Of a stretch of 64,000 bases of DNA, positions 10,867-24,560 are shown in pieces. The position numbers and the translations under genes were made by a program. Below the pieces are notes generated by a model, which ran no database searches, was not told the origin of the DNA, and saw only the letters and a program-made list of their open reading frames with translations. The first letter of the stretch is position 1, and each line of letters starts with the position of its first letter. This DNA comes from Hydractinia symbiolongicarpus (taxonomy: Eukaryota > Cnidaria > Hydrozoa > Anthoathecata > Hydractiniidae): assembly GCF_029227915.1 (NCBI RefSeq), contig NC_079886.1, forward strand, positions 10,065,501 to 10,129,500, given 5' to 3'.

Positions 10867-13205
10867 TTTCCAAAAGAATTTCCACCGTATTCTTAACACA
10901 AACACAAGCAGATGAAAATAAATATAATTCTGAAGATGCTTGCGCAACATTTTCCATAAACAATACATCGAAACGTTTCGATTATTCGTCTCAAAAGTGT
11001 AAACCAATAACCGCAAGCCATCAAGATTGTGAGACAGCTTTTCGGAAGTATGGGAGGCCGCCTAAGGATCGTACATGTCCAAAGGTGGAGAACCAACTAA
11101 CACAAGTAGAGTTATGCGCTTTTACTGAGGAGTCTATTCGAACTTCGAATGTCACTAATGTCAAACTACAATGTAATTTTGCGCTGTGTCAGCACTCTCC
11201 GATCAGGATTGGTGTCTTGCAACCAAGATATGGACTACTCGTCAGAAGCGATCTCTGGTATATTGCGAAAAATCAAGTAGATATTGATATTATCGTTCGG
11301 AGAATAATTAACGAAAACACTGAGTATAAGCATGATTTTTTCATTGTCGCTTGTGGAGAGAGTAAGGACTTTATTAAACAGGCTATAATGCTTCCACCAT
11401 TTGTAAAAATCGTGAAGACAGCGTTGGAGAGAGACGCTAAACCAAACATTAATATACTCGTTCTAGACTCGGTATCACGACCACACTTCTACCGACAACT
11501 TTCAGAGACTGTTTCCACGTTAAAGAGTATCGATAAAACGGAGACGACAGTTCTCGATTTCGAGTTATTTCACAGTCTCGCGCCGCGTACTTTCCCGAAT
11601 ATGCGAGCTTTGTTTAGTGGCATAGTAGATGTAGACTCCGACGATGAAGTACATACGTACGGACTTGATTCGCTGTTTGGTCGTTATAGCAACCTCGGTT
11701 ACCAAACAACCCTTCAAGAGGACAGCTGTTGGTATGACTCTTGGGGTGCCTTGATCACGGATAATAAGCACAATCTTAAGCTTCTATCGAATGTCAATGA
11801 CTATGAGGAAAGGTGGCAAGAAATTCAAAGAAAACTACGTCGCCTTCCAATTGATAGTTATGGCTTGACTCACTTTTCATGTGAAGTGTTTACACAATAC
11901 GGGAAAACAAATCAGTTTAACGACCCACCTAAAGTCTGTTTCAATGGACATCACTTACCATCCTACTTTCTCAACTACACATATACTTTACTGCAAACAG
12001 TGGAAAAAACCAAGTCAGCGTACCCTGCCTTCATATACACACACATGAATACCGGTCACGAAATGACCGGTAAACGAATCGCCTATGCTGATCATTTGAT
12101 TTCAGAATTTATTAAAAAATCATCCGGTTTGAAAAATACTTTAACGATCATTTTATCAGATCACGGACCAAAAACAAGCAAATTTTCCCAAGAATTTTTA
12201 GCAGGTCGATCTGAAATAAGTCATGCCATGTTTTTCATGATACTTCCAAAAAAAATTAGACATATTTTGGGACAGCAGAAGGTTGAAAGTCTGCATATCA
12301 ATCAAAACAGATTGGTCACGCACACAGATCTTTTTCACACGTTAATGTCCCTGCATGGTAATCAACCGTCAGGTTTACTTAGTCCCATCTCAAAGGAAAG
12401 AAATTGCGAGGATATTCCCATCTATTCTTTTATGATGTGCTTGTGTGAAGGCTACACAGAGATGTTAGCAGAATTTCACCCGGAAGTCCATTGGTTAGCA
12501 GAATTTGCGATTGGTTATTTGAATAACCAAATCACAAGAGCTGGTGTAGAGAGTTCAACGGACAGCGTTGCTTATGGCAACTGCGAACGGCTGATAGGTA
12601 AAAGGTTTGATAAAATTAGGAAAAAAGTTACTGAGGATGGAAAAGTTGTTTATACATTTGATGCTATTGTTGATAAATACAGAGATGAAGAAATTTTCGA
12701 GGTTGTGGTGACACTGACTAATAAATCCAGCTATCCTTCAGCAAAAATAACACGATGGCGGCGTGTGACCATCTTTCAACATTTTAGCAAGTGTACAGAT
12801 CCGTACGTTGACGTCCAGTTATGCATATGTAGAAAAGAATCAATGACCGAGGCAAATCCTGGAAGGGACTTATCGAGACTGCTAGCCTTACAATCCTTTC
12901 AAATCGAAACAAAAGTAAAGTTCATAGATTCAAAATGTCTCGCTTTGCTTGTAAGGTGGCGAAAGGAAGTTTTTAAATCTTATGAGCTAGCAAACCTTTG
13001 CTACGATCGCATTTACAACGTAACATTTGACCTGAAGCCCGATATTGTCGTCAACTTCAAGACATCGTACAAACTTCCTCAAAATATAACAACTTATCCA
13101 TGGTTTGTTTATTTCGTAACTTCTATCCAACTATCAGACTCTTTTAAGGGGTCAATCTTAACAGAAAAAATTTCTTTTCAAGTGATTTACGAGAGTAAAA
13201 CATGA
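10867..13205 (+). CDS. DUF229 (alkaline-phosphatase/sulfatase-fold) protein, 5' end missing
   Basis: A single long exon is open for about 780 codons to the TGA at 13203-13205. It matches the DUF229 family of animal proteins, which has an alkaline phosphatase-like fold. Their substrate is not established. Visible motifs in order are NILVLDSVSRPHFYRQL, the nucleophile-side block of this fold; HSLAPRTFPNMRALFSG; YQTTLQEDSCWYDSWG; the metal-site block THMNTGHEMTG; and LTIILSDHGPKTSKF with a downstream HAMFFMILPKK. A cysteine-containing C-terminal domain follows. The open frame extends upstream to about 10809 but has no in-frame ATG. A strong acceptor (pyrimidine tract ending CTTTAG at 10866) suggests the start codon and signal or anchor segment lie in an unlocated upstream exon. 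Related proteins are secreted or type II membrane proteins. Confidence 0.82.
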
Positions 13206-13284
13206 TTAGTTGAAAAAGGGCTATCGATAAATTCGATAACAGCACATGATTTATCACACACGATAAGCACACGACCCATCATTT

Positions 13285-13736
13285 CAGGGTGACCACTAAT
13301 AAAATGAGAACAAAAGTAAGGATATTAAGGAGAATTAAGGAGACAAATTGACATTTTTTAAGGATATTTTGCTGCGAACAAGAATAAAAAAAAAAAAGGA
13401 TAATTAAGGAGGAAACCAATTTTAGTTTTCTATTTTTTTGTGTTACATACTATGTTCTATGATGAGAAAATTATACATATTATACAAATATAAATATGAA
13501 TTATGCTCTGAAAGAGGGACAATATAGAATTTCAGGTAACAGAGAGATGTCTTATTTTGTTGGTGATGAACAATCCATGAACACATTTCCAAAAAACTTA
13601 CAATCAGAAAAATTAAGAAATAAGGAGAAATTAAGAAGAATAGCTGAAATTTCCATTTTTTAAGTATATTTAAACACTTTTAAGGAGATTTTCTTTTTCT
13701 AAGGTTATTTAAGGAATTTAAGGAGTGGTCACCCTA
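13285..13736. mobile_element. 452-bp non-autonomous DNA element with TIRs and CATTT target duplication
   Basis: It starts CAGGGTGACCACT and ends AGTGGTCACCCTA, which are inverted copies of each other (12 of 13). Direct CATTT copies flank it at 13280-13284 and 13737-13741. Inside are several AATTAAGGAG-type direct repeats and no open frame. It sits about 80 bases downstream of the DUF229 stop, so it may contribute to that gene's 3' UTR. Confidence 0.7.
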
Positions 13737-13741
13737 CATTT

Positions 13742-15132
13742 ATGTAGCGTACAACTTACGCACGCCATACAATATACACGTTACGCACACCATACATCAT
13801 ACACGTATGCACTATACACGGTAAGCACACGATACATCGTACACGATATACATTATACACAATTTATTTTTACTTGTAAATATTTAACTTGTTTTTATTT
13901 GTTTACTTTATCTTTGATCGCATACCAAAACTTGGTCTCTTCTTTTTTGCATCCTAAAAAATTTTACAAGTTTAAATTCAAATGTCAGTTAGAATAAGAA
14001 AAAGATATTTGTGAATCTGCCTTCAATTCTCTCCATTTTGTTAGCAAAGGTCTCCAATTAAACTCGAAGTATACTCAAGATGTTTTGAAAAAAAAGAGCA
14101 AATAAATTTATGCACAAGCAAGAATGTTGTAAGTTGCTTTGAGGGAATTGTAGAGATTTGGAAAATGCGAAAAATGCAGTGTTTAAAAAATTGTGCTACA
14201 ACTTTATTCTCTAAACAACTAAATATTGTACAAAACTTTCGAGAAAACATTTCGTCAAAAATTAAAAACATCTAAAAATAAGTCTATCTAGAATATACGG
14301 AGGTAAATTTTTGCGTAATTTAGACGTGTTTTACGGAAGAAACTTTCACGGTTAAATTACCGCGAAAGCAATTAGCAATTATATGTTTAAGAGATAATAA
14401 GGATTAAAAAAGAAAAAGATTAGAAAAAGAAAGGTATCCACTGTGAGTGAACACCTTTACATAGTTGTAATGATGTGATTTAACTCCAGGTGAAAAACGA
14501 CGGCTACAGATACTGGTATTCGCCATGTACCTGCTTTACTAGTTGTATAGAAACCGTCCTTTGTGCTTACATTTTTCCTTTTTTGAGTTTTAAAACAAGG
14601 AAATATATTCTGAAAATAAATTAACAAAAATTAAGAAGTGAAAAATTAATAATAACAATTTAACATATTTTGCAAATTTACTGTTAGTTCTAAACAAATA
14701 AGTGGTGGACACTCGTTAAACTTTGGCGAGGGTGTGATAGATGCCTAGATGGAGCGTCTGGAATTAGCAGTGGTATTCCTGTCAATGAAGGAGTTCATAA
14801 AATATTTATCATCTAAGCGGGAGAGCGTATTCGAAAAGCGTTTTTTTTCTTTCAAGTAAACACATCGAAGAAAGCGCAACTCTGGACAAATTTGTACGAA
14901 AAATCACAAAAGTTCAAAATTTCATCCGTTAATACAACATTGTAAACTAATTGTGTTACTCGTTTTTTTCCTAAGAAACAGCCATAACAAATGTGAGAAT
15001 TTTCAGAAATCACTTTGTCATTTAACAACAGCAGCATTAACTTGTTGCTTCACCTCAATTTGTATAAAACAAAAAACAAAAACATGACCGTTTCTTGTGA
15101 CGGTTGGATAACTGTCCTGTTAGTTCGGCAGC
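13742..15132. other. Intergenic, convergent genes on either side
   Basis: A degenerate TACAC/ATACAC tandem tract occupies about 13745-13860. The rest is AT-rich with only short random frames. It should contain the 3' UTR of LMBR1, which ends at 15133 on the minus strand. Confidence 0.5.
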
Positions 15133-18100
15133 TCACTCGCTTTTAATCTTCCATCTTTGAAAAACCCTGGACTCTTTAAAGTTCGCATACAGTGCATTTC
15201 GGACAGATTTTGTGAATTTGTTTACCAAGCAAAACGACGTGGAAGCTTCGAAAAGCAAGTTGTAGAATAAAACTAACTCGAAATTTCCAAGCCAATCTAA
15301 ACGTCCAAACTCGCCCATCAAATTAAAGCTCGTGACACCTAAAAAAACAAACTTTTACATTGCGATCTCGGGTAATTTAAAAAAATTTATAATTCTTAGT
15401 GAAGACAATAGGTAGAGGGTTAAAAAATATCCATTTTATGCCAGAAAAATACTTAAATCAAAGTAAATTTTACGAAAATAAACTCTCTAAAAGTGTCCAA
15501 TTAGTGACGTTTCATGTGGGAGATTGGTGTGTCTGCTACATACCTAATGTTCGAGCGAGTACAGGAAGTGCTGAACTGAGAATCAGGAGTATAACACAAT
15601 TTGCAATCAACTGAAAGAAAAACAAAAACATTCAAAACACGGTATACGTTATGAAAGATTTCGAGGAAAAATAATAATAAAAATGCGTCATCACAATATC
15701 AAACATCAAGTGTTACCCTGTCCTGATTACAGATGTGTTGTACTATCTTTGACCTCTTTTCTACAGCTACCATAAATATTCTATTATGTTACCATGGCGC
15801 ATTTTCATGAAATAATTTTTGCATTGAAATGTGTACTTTAAAGATAAACTGTCGCAATTTTTTTTTGCGAAAAGTGTGTCCCGCGAAAAATTTAATTTAT
15901 ATAAATGGCGAAGTATATTCTCGCGAAGTAGTTGTTTTTTACTTCATTTGCATTTGTACTTATTTTCTTGTGTGAAATAATACATAATACATTTTATCGT
16001 CATAGCAATGAATATGCGAATGTCAATTCTTGCGAAAATTGCACAATCGCCTACCTTTAAAGTACTGAATAATAGCTTTGCAAAATCCAGAAAAATCTCA
16101 AAAATTAGACTGCAAACAAAGAATCTACGTTACAAAGTATCATAACCTATTCGGCGTGTATGTGAAACCGAGGTGGGATGAAAAGAAACACCCAAATCGA
16201 AAGAACGCTTTCACTGAAACAGTAATTCTTAAAACGTAGAATTGAAATGAAAATTCAATTCGCCGATTTAAACATGCCAATTCTTAAAAATTCATCAATG
16301 CAATGTCTCAGGAAGCCCATTGAGGAAAAGAGTGTTCCAACAAAATATATACGCAGAAAATAATGGTATTACAAAACATAGAAATCTCCTGCGGTGAAGA
16401 CTTGGATAATTTAAAGTTCTCCCTACCTTCGTCATACTGGTATTATGCTTTTTCGGTTTTAAATGAATAAACAATGGGGAACTGTAAAAACCAACTATGG
16501 ATGCACTCATTATATAACTAAATTGCGTCAAAGAAAATGCAATATTCATATCTCAAATCACTAATGTATAATATATGATCAAACATATCAGCGAAAAAAA
16601 CAGAAGTTATCTAGGGAAATAAAAAATTTGCGTCAACTTAGCGAAATTAGTGATCAAGCCAGATGAAAGTTTAATAAACTGTCGCCTTTCATTTATCTTA
16701 AATGAACATCTGCATTGTGTGGTCATATCTGTACATGTCGTTTGGACGTCACAAAGACGTTTTTTCCTGTTGATAAAAAAGTTTTTTTTCTCACAAATAT
16801 AGTCCAAAGTGTTACAAACACCACACTTCTCTATTGCAATGAATTTATCTGACGCATGTTTACAACCCAAAGTTATCTCTGTTACGCATGCGTTATTTTG
16901 AACATTAAATGTGTAAAAAAATGTCCTAGTGTTGCTTGCTTATTAAACTATAGTCTGCTGCAGTCTTGTTGGTTAAATTAGAAACCCCAGTCAGTATTAC
17001 GAACAAAATTTAAAAACACAAATGCAAACAACTCGAGAATGCAGAGATCACGATTCAGCTAGGTAACAATCCTTAATGAGATATACTTGGAAAAGATACA
17101 AAATTAAAAAAATCTGTATAAAAATTCCAAACCATCCAAGTTTTGATATTGACATTTTACCCAAAGACGGATACTAAAAACAACAAACAGCATGAATAAG
17201 CAGACAGAAAGAAGTAAGAGAGAATTTGCAGAAACAAATTAACGTACACAAACGTTTCTTACCTTATGCATGATGGGTAGCGCGTCAGAACCAAACAGCA
17301 GTTTAAAACAATTCATTGCGACCATCAGCAGACAGATAGCCTTGTGGGCAATGAAAAAACACACATAAAAACAAGCTCGTTTAACAAAGTAAATATTACT
17401 GATCTACACTAGATCTTTGAAATACACAAGTCAATTCAAAAACATGTTTCTTATTAACTTGCCACTTTGTTCATTTTTGTTACTAAGAGTTATTTAACTT
17501 TAAACAAATGGAATCGTGGAAAAATTCATGAAAAAACAATAAGGATACAGAACGTTTAAACACTAAAAGCTTTTACAATGTAGCGACCTGAGCAAACTTT
17601 TCTATAGCCAACATTTTGTTTCCAAGTTGAGATCGTTCAACCAATCACTGCTTTTCTACGTGTTTACATATATGCACACTTTTATGTAAGCAACATCAAA
17701 TAGCAACGAGGTTCAAAAAAAGAAAAAACGGGACTAAAATAAAATTTGATTTTGATAGGTGCACTAGCTTAACTGATAAAGTACACACGGGAACTTAATC
17801 TTCCAAAGATGTCAACATGCAACAAGTAAGCAACGAATAGCTTGCAAAAAATAAAACTTACTCACATCATTTTTTTTTCTAGTTTCAGTATTTTTTAACA
17901 TTACGTATTTTCAAATGTACGCCTCAACCAAAGGCTATATTTTAAAAAAACACGAACGTAGGGAACCTGTAACACATTTTTATGTATTAAATGTACAAAA
18001 AGTTAACAAAAGACAAAAAATTCACAGTAACTTACAGTAACTGCTAAAAGTCCGATTAAGCAAAGTGGATATAATAAATTCTTTTCAAAGCCTGAAGCAT

Positions 18101-21100
18101 CTCTTTCTCGCTCTGTTAAGTAAAGCAATAGTCTATTAAAAAACGCTTAACATGTTTAAAGAAAATTTGTCTTGGAACATACCTAATTTTATCTTATCTT
18201 TTTTAATATTTTCTATTTTCTCTTCTACAGTTACTTGAGTGTAAGGCTTTTCATAATACATTACTCCATTATTATGGTTCTGCTCTATAATAAACAAAAT
18301 TAAAAAATTAAAAACAAATAAACAAATGAACAAATAATGAACAAATGAACAAATAATGAACAAACAAAGGAGAAATGGAAGGATAGACGGACATGAACAA
18401 GCAGACGCACATAGGGGTGAAATACAAATGAACGAACTAATGAACGTGTGAATTTACGAAAAAAACGCACGAACAAAAATTGGCGAATGTATAAAAAGAG
18501 TAAATAAAAACTTATGCACGATTACCTCTCAATTTCCTGCGAAGATTGTCCTCTTCTAATCTTAAGGTTTCGATCTGATCATCGATATCCACAAAAAACT
18601 AAAGCGAATTCAATAGAGGTAAGATTATAACCAATAAAAGAAGTGAATTTAAATATAAACTATGTCAAGAAAATTTGAAAATTTAGTAATTTTGTCTGCT
18701 AAAAATTTTGTAAGATATGGTGTAAAATCTTACCTTTGGTCTTACAACATAATTTCCAAGAAGGTCAAATAGTCTGGTAAAACCAAGAGGCGTGGAAACT
18801 AATATAATAATATACAAACATAAACAGCAAGTTTAAAAACAACAAGGGAATCATGGTACAAATAAAGTATTTTATAGTACTGTCTAATTACGTGAAAATC
18901 TTCGTCAATGTTGACATAAGAAACGTAAACAACTCACTCAGCAATAAAAGTGCACCAAACAACGATATACAGGAATATATGAAAGGTAATGGTGGCATCC
19001 AACTCTCTAAATAGTAAAATAAAACAACATTTTACACAAGTGTAATTCAGGTTTGTAAGTTAAATGCAGATGTATTTCTTGATTATCATCGGTAATTTTT
19101 TTCCAACTTGTTTTTTATTTATGCTAGATGTAACTTGAATTTTCACTCATTTTCTCTTTGAATTTAACTGTTTTTGGTGTATAGGAGCGTACAATAGTAA
19201 AACAAAATATAAATGACGTGAAGCACTGGTTCACCGACGATAAGTTTCTGTCGAACACCAATGTTGTAAAGCTATGATGGTTAAAGTACACACATTTATA
19301 CCCCTACCGGTAAATCGAGATAGCTGGATTGGAAAAATTACACTGGGTTGCAAAAAAAATTTCTGCAGTCAGAATACTGACCGCAGTTCTTGATTGGTTA
19401 CTTCTATTGTCCTTAACATACGTGATCATTATCAGGAAATAATACCCGTATATGCGTGTCTGTCCGTCCGTCCGTCAGTCTGTCACGCAAAATGGTAGCT
19501 TAGCTAGGTAGCGACACGCACGCAATGCGGTATAAAAAGGAAATCCTTCCTTTTCAGCTCCAATGTTCTCACTCACCGGAACAAAGTTAAATAATTCTTG
19601 TACTTTTTAGTAGGGTAAGATGAGACCACGCTGACTTTGTTCTCGTTGGTTGATTTTAATTCGGGGTTTACTCTGAAAAATTATTTTGTGTTAATTGGTA
19701 GATTTGAATTTTAGGGATTTGCTCTGACACATTTGTTTGCGTCTAAGCTTTCGTATGAGAGAAACTTACTTTGATGTAATCCAAGAAAGCTTGAACTAGA
19801 CTGCTACAATTATTACACTCACCTGAAACATTTGCTATCCAGCTTAGTTCTTTGTTTGCAACGAAAGCAGAAAATACCCAAACAAGAGTTGATACCAAAA
19901 CAAGTAGCAGCAGTAAAACAACAAACGTCTCATAAATTCTAGCCTTTATACCCTGTATGTTTTAAAAAATATTTTACGTAATTAAAAAGAAATACACCAT
20001 GTTCCAGTGTAATATATAAAACAACATTGCTTTATTGATTTACAAAACTTGACATCTTGTCAAGAACTTTTTAAATATTCCTCCCTATGGAGCCATATAT
20101 TTTGCAATCATGAAATACGTAAAATGTTTTTATTCAGCATTTAAATCTGCCATCTCCAGTAATCAGCAACACAGTGTGTTAGTACAGGAATATGTGGAAA
20201 TATGCTGTAACGATTTACAAGAGATGGTAAAATATATAATAGAAAGCACTATAGAGTTTGCAACATTAGCGTAAAAATTACATGCGCGTTTTAATGATTT
20301 TTTTCACTAAAAATATATAAACTGTTGTTTATCATACTTTTGTTGAGCCAGAGAATCCTTCAGATTCAGTGAAGAAGTATGCAAATGGCATTGCCACAAA
20401 CATTGCCATATAAGTTCCAAGAAATATTTGATTCCATAAACCTGAAATTAATAAAACATTTTACTTTCTCCCTCAAAAATTCTAAACTAATTCTGAATAA
20501 TTACTTTATTAAAACACCTTTGAAGTCCACCGAAAATTTAAAACATTGTACATCTGTAGGGATGTTTTTTTGCGTTTTTCATTTTATTTTACCTTGAGCA
20601 ACACAGAAACGTACCGTGTATGAGGGAGTCATTCAACCACTTGACATAATAACTGTCTGGATATGAGATCAGTATCTCGTTACTGAATATGGAGAAGGGT
20701 AGTAACAAAACTGCACCAATGGAAACTGTCATTGTAAAACAACACAGCCATATGCTAAAGAAATGTTTTAGTGAAACATAATTTAGAATGATTTTTTATA
20801 TTACAATAAGAACAACTTTAAATTAAAAAATCATTAGCAACTTACGCTACCCTGTATACAAGATCATCTTCATAATCTGAAAAAGGAATAAAAAATAGCG
20901 AATATCTTCTATTTAAAGTATATTTTAATATAAATTGGATTAATAACATTTTTAGTCAAAACCAAGTCCTTATCTTCTTTTGTTTTTTCCTTCAAATCTT
21001 GCAAAAAAGTGTTACTTTTACATACCAGATTCTTCCAAAGATTTCTTTTTGTAACGACTGATGATAACATACGATGAGAAGTAAAGAATTATGAATGTTA

Positions 21101-21548
21101 GGAGTGAAATCTAAACAAAGAAAAAACTGTATTTGTATATTTTTAAAGACAGTATTAGTTGTAAAAAAGAATTGGCAAAATACTTAGGGTATTAACAAAC
21201 TATGCATAATGACAACAGCAGAAAATTAATTAAAGCCATTTTAGGAATATTAACAAAAGTATGTTTGGCATGGATATATTTTTTTCAAATTTCAATAACA
21301 CAATAAATTTTTAAAAGTTTAAAACTTTCTCGCAACCCGGAAGATTGCAACAATAATTCAAGAGTATAAACAAAAACATTTTGTTAATCAACAGAAAATT
21401 TTACTAACATGTAAAAAAACAGCATTTGAAAACAGAAGCAATTACAAAAATATTTGTGTGTATTACTTACTACGTATTGTCGCACAGATTCGTAAAATAA
21501 CTTCTCATCAACAAACTCACTTGAGGTGGATAAATTAAAGTCAAACAT
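15133..21548 (-). CDS. LMBR1: LMBR1/LMBR1L-type lipocalin-receptor-like membrane protein
   Basis: All 16 exons were placed with continuous phase, giving 489 aa (human LMBR1 has 490). In transcript order they are 21548-21471, 21110-21026, 20876-20846, 20754-20615, 20441-20338, 19952-19823, 19006-18938, 18798-18734, 18598-18526, 18284-18183, 18112-18036, 17340-17263, 17173-17100, 16517-16427, 15610-15544 and 15338-15133. Family motifs appear in order: GAVLLLPFSIFSNEIL, YYVKWLNDSLIHGLWN, PFAYFFTESEGFSG, YSCISLFGALLLL, a coiled-coil stretch with VDIDDQIETLRLEEDNLRRK, EKNLLYPL, IVGFYSSPLF with KPKKHNTSMTK, LSSALPVLARTLG and FGRLDWLGNF. The family is multi-pass (about nine helices). It has been linked to lipocalin uptake and, for the vertebrate paralogue LMBR1L, to Wnt signalling. 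LMBR1 and LMBR1L cannot be separated here. Intron 6 carries an interspersed repeat. Confidence 0.95.
19305..19795 (-). repeat. Interspersed repeat in LMBR1 intron 6, inverted copy of the 23.2-kb repeat
   Basis: The reverse complement of this stretch matches 23205-23640 over several blocks. These include AGTTTCTCTCA...AAGCTTAGAC, AAATTAC(A/G)CTGGGT, and TGATTGG followed about 10 bases later by TATTGT. A segment with TCCGTCCGTCCGTCAG and GGTAGCTTAGCT (about 19460-19545) interrupts the match. A relative of that segment occurs at 58410-58470. No open frame. It may be a DNA-transposon derivative. Confidence 0.6.
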
Positions 21549-21744
21549 TCTAAAAATATATATATACTTATGAAAAAATATGGAAAAGTGTTACATTATG
21601 ATGTCCTCATACTTGTAGCATTATACCACAACCTTATACTTCCCCCCTTAAGTTATACCTTTTTAAAGCCCTGGCAATGTCTTTTTTTAGAGGTTTTTTC
21701 AGCGAAACAAAACATTTTTAGCAAACATTAAAAAAACACCAATA

Positions 21745-22805
21745 CCGTATTCTCCTGTATATAACCCACACATCGTATAACCCGCAGCTTAGCTTTTTTA
21801 GGGAGTTATAAACTAGATGCTATCAGATAGCCCGCACCTTCATATAACCTGCATAAAATTTCAACCGATGTGTTTTACTTACCTGCACCTTTGCATAACC
21901 CACATCATGTTAAGAAAAAAATTCAGCGTATTTGTATTTACCCTAATCATTTTATAAACATGTGCGTGTGTTCTGTTTTTTTCATGCTGGAGACAAGTGG
22001 GGACGTTTAAACTCGTGAACCCCAAACACGAGAACTGAGTGTCTGAACTAGCGAATCTCTTAGTCTTAACTTCCTTGTCTCTGATTGCCGAAATAATGAT
22101 GAATTAATATTAATTTGACAAGTCGATCTTCTGCTAATGCCGACAGTACTAAATCAGACAATACTGTTTTCTTTTTATTTGTAGACGATGTACGGAATGT
22201 TCTTTTCTAATGTTTGTAGAATTTTGTTATCTATTTATATCTCAGCAATCACAGTGTGCATAATAAAATGAATGGCAGCAATAAGGAGGAGATAGTTGCG
22301 TGTGTCTTATTAATTGTATTTTATATTTATTTTTGATATTTGAGTTGCTCGAAGGTAGTGAAGATAAAAAAAGAAATTACTATCTATACTTTAATTTTAC
22401 CATTTTTCAAAATTTTTACCAGGAATTAATAATTAAGTCCTGGGGACTAGGTTGTGAAATACATGTCAATGATCTCCAGAATTGTGTTTCAGAGAGAGCT
22501 CGTAATATTAGCAATGGCAAGCAATAGAAAGAAAATAGAAAGCAATTTCACTGTGTAAAAAAATTAAATCATGTAGTTGAAGTAAGATTACGTAGGTATA
22601 GGATCGCGCATGCAGTTATATTAATGTACGCATTTTATCTCGTTGGTACTATTTTCTTCATTGAATGTATAAACTTCAAATTTCGCAATAAATGACAGAA
22701 AATATAAAACTTATCACATAACCTGCACCAAAATATAACCCGCACCAACTGTGGAACTCGTAGAAATCAACTTATAACTCGCGGGTTATATACCCAAAAA
22801 TATGG
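21745..22805. mobile_element. ~1.06-kb TIR element with TA target duplication
   Basis: The left end CCGTATTCTCCTGTATATAA is mirrored by the right end, whose reverse complement reads CCATATTTTTGGGTATATAA. Direct TA dinucleotides flank both ends. Subterminal ATAACCCGCA-type motifs repeat several times near both ends. The interior holds only a 75-codon frame without recognisable motifs, so this looks non-autonomous. A TA target site fits the Tc1/mariner/pogo group, but the superfamily is not proven. Confidence 0.65.
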
Positions 22806-24249
22806 TAATAGAATTAAAAAACAAGGTATTTGAAAGAGGGTTTGATACAGGATCAGCCTTCCATTGTGTATTCTTTTCCAGTAAATCATTTTTCACTGAC
22901 TTTAAGCACCTCCAGTGCTGGACGTAGGTTCGAACGTCACCTAAGTCAAATTTTTTTTCTTTTTTAAGATTTTATTGGAAAGTCGCAAATATTATTTATT
23001 CCGAGGATTAAAAATCTGTTTTCTGAAACATAAAGCAAAAAACGAGAAGAAGATAAGAAAAAATTTATTGTCACTATTCGGCCTCTGTAGTAGTAATTAA
23101 AAGTCATATTAGCAAATTTACGTTTTGGCACTAAAAGTGTGTGTATTGGTTGGTTGTTTTTTTCCTAGACCTTGGGCTGAAAGAGGGAATAAAGTCACGT
23201 TTAAGAGTAGTACTAGCCCAGCTAACTAAGCTTTCTTCTTCGAGTTGATAAAATGAGTTTCTCTCAAATAAAAGCTTAGACACAAACGAATGACTCAGTG
23301 GAGTTTAAATTGAACAATGTGACTAATCGCTTCGGAGGCCATTTTAATTTATCTGTGAGTTGTTTACCAAGCTTGGCCAAATCTATCTCTGGTAAAAACT
23401 TTGTAGAATACTTGTTAGGGAGAATGAAACCACACGTGGGATATTCGGGATGAAAAGGGATATTCGGGATGAAAAGGGCTTTTCCCGATAATAATCATGG
23501 AGCAGAGAACAATAGAATTAGCCAATCAAAAAGCGCGGCCAGATTTTGGCCGCAGAAAAATCGTTTGAGACCCAGCGTAATTTTTCCCACCTTAACTACT
23601 CCGATTTCCCGGTGGTAAGAAAAGTTACGCTAGGTCTCCTGGATGGAGTAGTATATGCTAATCAAAGGAATCTTATAGCCTATCTCTGTGATCAAACCCA
23701 ACTAAACTACACCTAACTTTTTCGAACGCAAAAAAAAAGTTCTGAAAAGTAAAAAGGAAAAATTATCAAAACGGTACCCTATAAAGTTAATACAGAGTGG
23801 TAGTTAGAACGCTAAAACAGCTTCTTCACAGGGAAATCCCAAATAACATGACCAGCTGTTGAAGTGAATTTTCCCAGCTAAAAATAGCTGTAGCTGTCTA
23901 AACAACACCACCCTGTTATTAAAGTATTGTGGCAAAAAATTATTCTGAAGGTTAAAAAATATACAAAAAAAGGTTCAGAAGGATAATATCTTTCGAAAAC
24001 ACACAAAAAAACCATAAAACATAGGCGTAAAACTTTTTTAAACAACAATAGTTTTTAGCACAATTTTTATAATCTTTTAGGGACTTGAAAATATATACTT
24101 TTTCAATAACAATAGTTAATAACAAGATGTTACACTTTATTACTTTGCACTAATACCTAAGGAGATTTTATCTTTAATAAAGTTTAACAGTGAAACTTGC
24201 AGTGATAGATAGATAGATAGATGTGCATATTTTACATGGCTAGCCTCAC
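22806..24249. other. Repeat-rich intergenic sequence
   Basis: The second, plus-oriented copy of the intron-6 repeat lies at about 23205-23640. Within it a 19-bp unit (GGATATTCGGGATGAAAAG) is directly duplicated at 23439-23476. A short GATA run is at about 24206-24222. No gene is seen. Confidence 0.55.
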
Positions 24250-24254
24250 AAATA

Positions 24255-24560
24255 TTGAGGGATATACCCTGTCTATTATTTCCAGGAGGGGCCATGGCGT
24301 AGGTGGAGAGTCCTAGAGTATTTAATGCTCATTTTGAGCTACGCAGACCCAATTAGAGCCCGCGTTCTACTAGACAACTCCGGCAACATCCAACGACCCA
24401 CACAGTGTGCCATCTTCCCAATTTCCCTCACATGGCTTGGGTTAACCCGGGGCTATGGTAACATTCACTCGCCCACGTTGAATCACCGTCAAGAGGAATC
24501 GAACCCCGGTCTCCCGCACAGAGTACGAGAGCTATAACCACTAATCTACGGCGCCACAGT
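24255..24560 (-). mobile_element. tRNA-derived SINE (minus strand)
   Basis: On the minus strand the head (about 24556-24485) reads as a tRNA-like unit. It has a box A-like TAGATTAGTGGTTATAG and a box B GGTTCGATTCC. The body contains CATGTGAGGGAAATTGGG, shared with the SINE at 8.7 kb. The rest of the body differs. Confidence 0.75.

Noticed and set aside
10639-11016. Minus-strand frame overlapping the DUF229 exon, including a short MDDSQIEG start with a GTGAGT donor
   Set aside because: Mostly antisense to a strongly supported coding exon. The 19-codon piece alone is too little evidence for a divergent gene.
16607-16870. Minus-strand frame with several cysteines inside an LMBR1 intron
   Set aside because: The LMBR1 exons on both sides join in phase without it, and it matches nothing in the family.
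24325-24537. Plus-strand 70-codon frame
   Set aside because: It is the antisense of a tRNA-derived SINE, not a gene.
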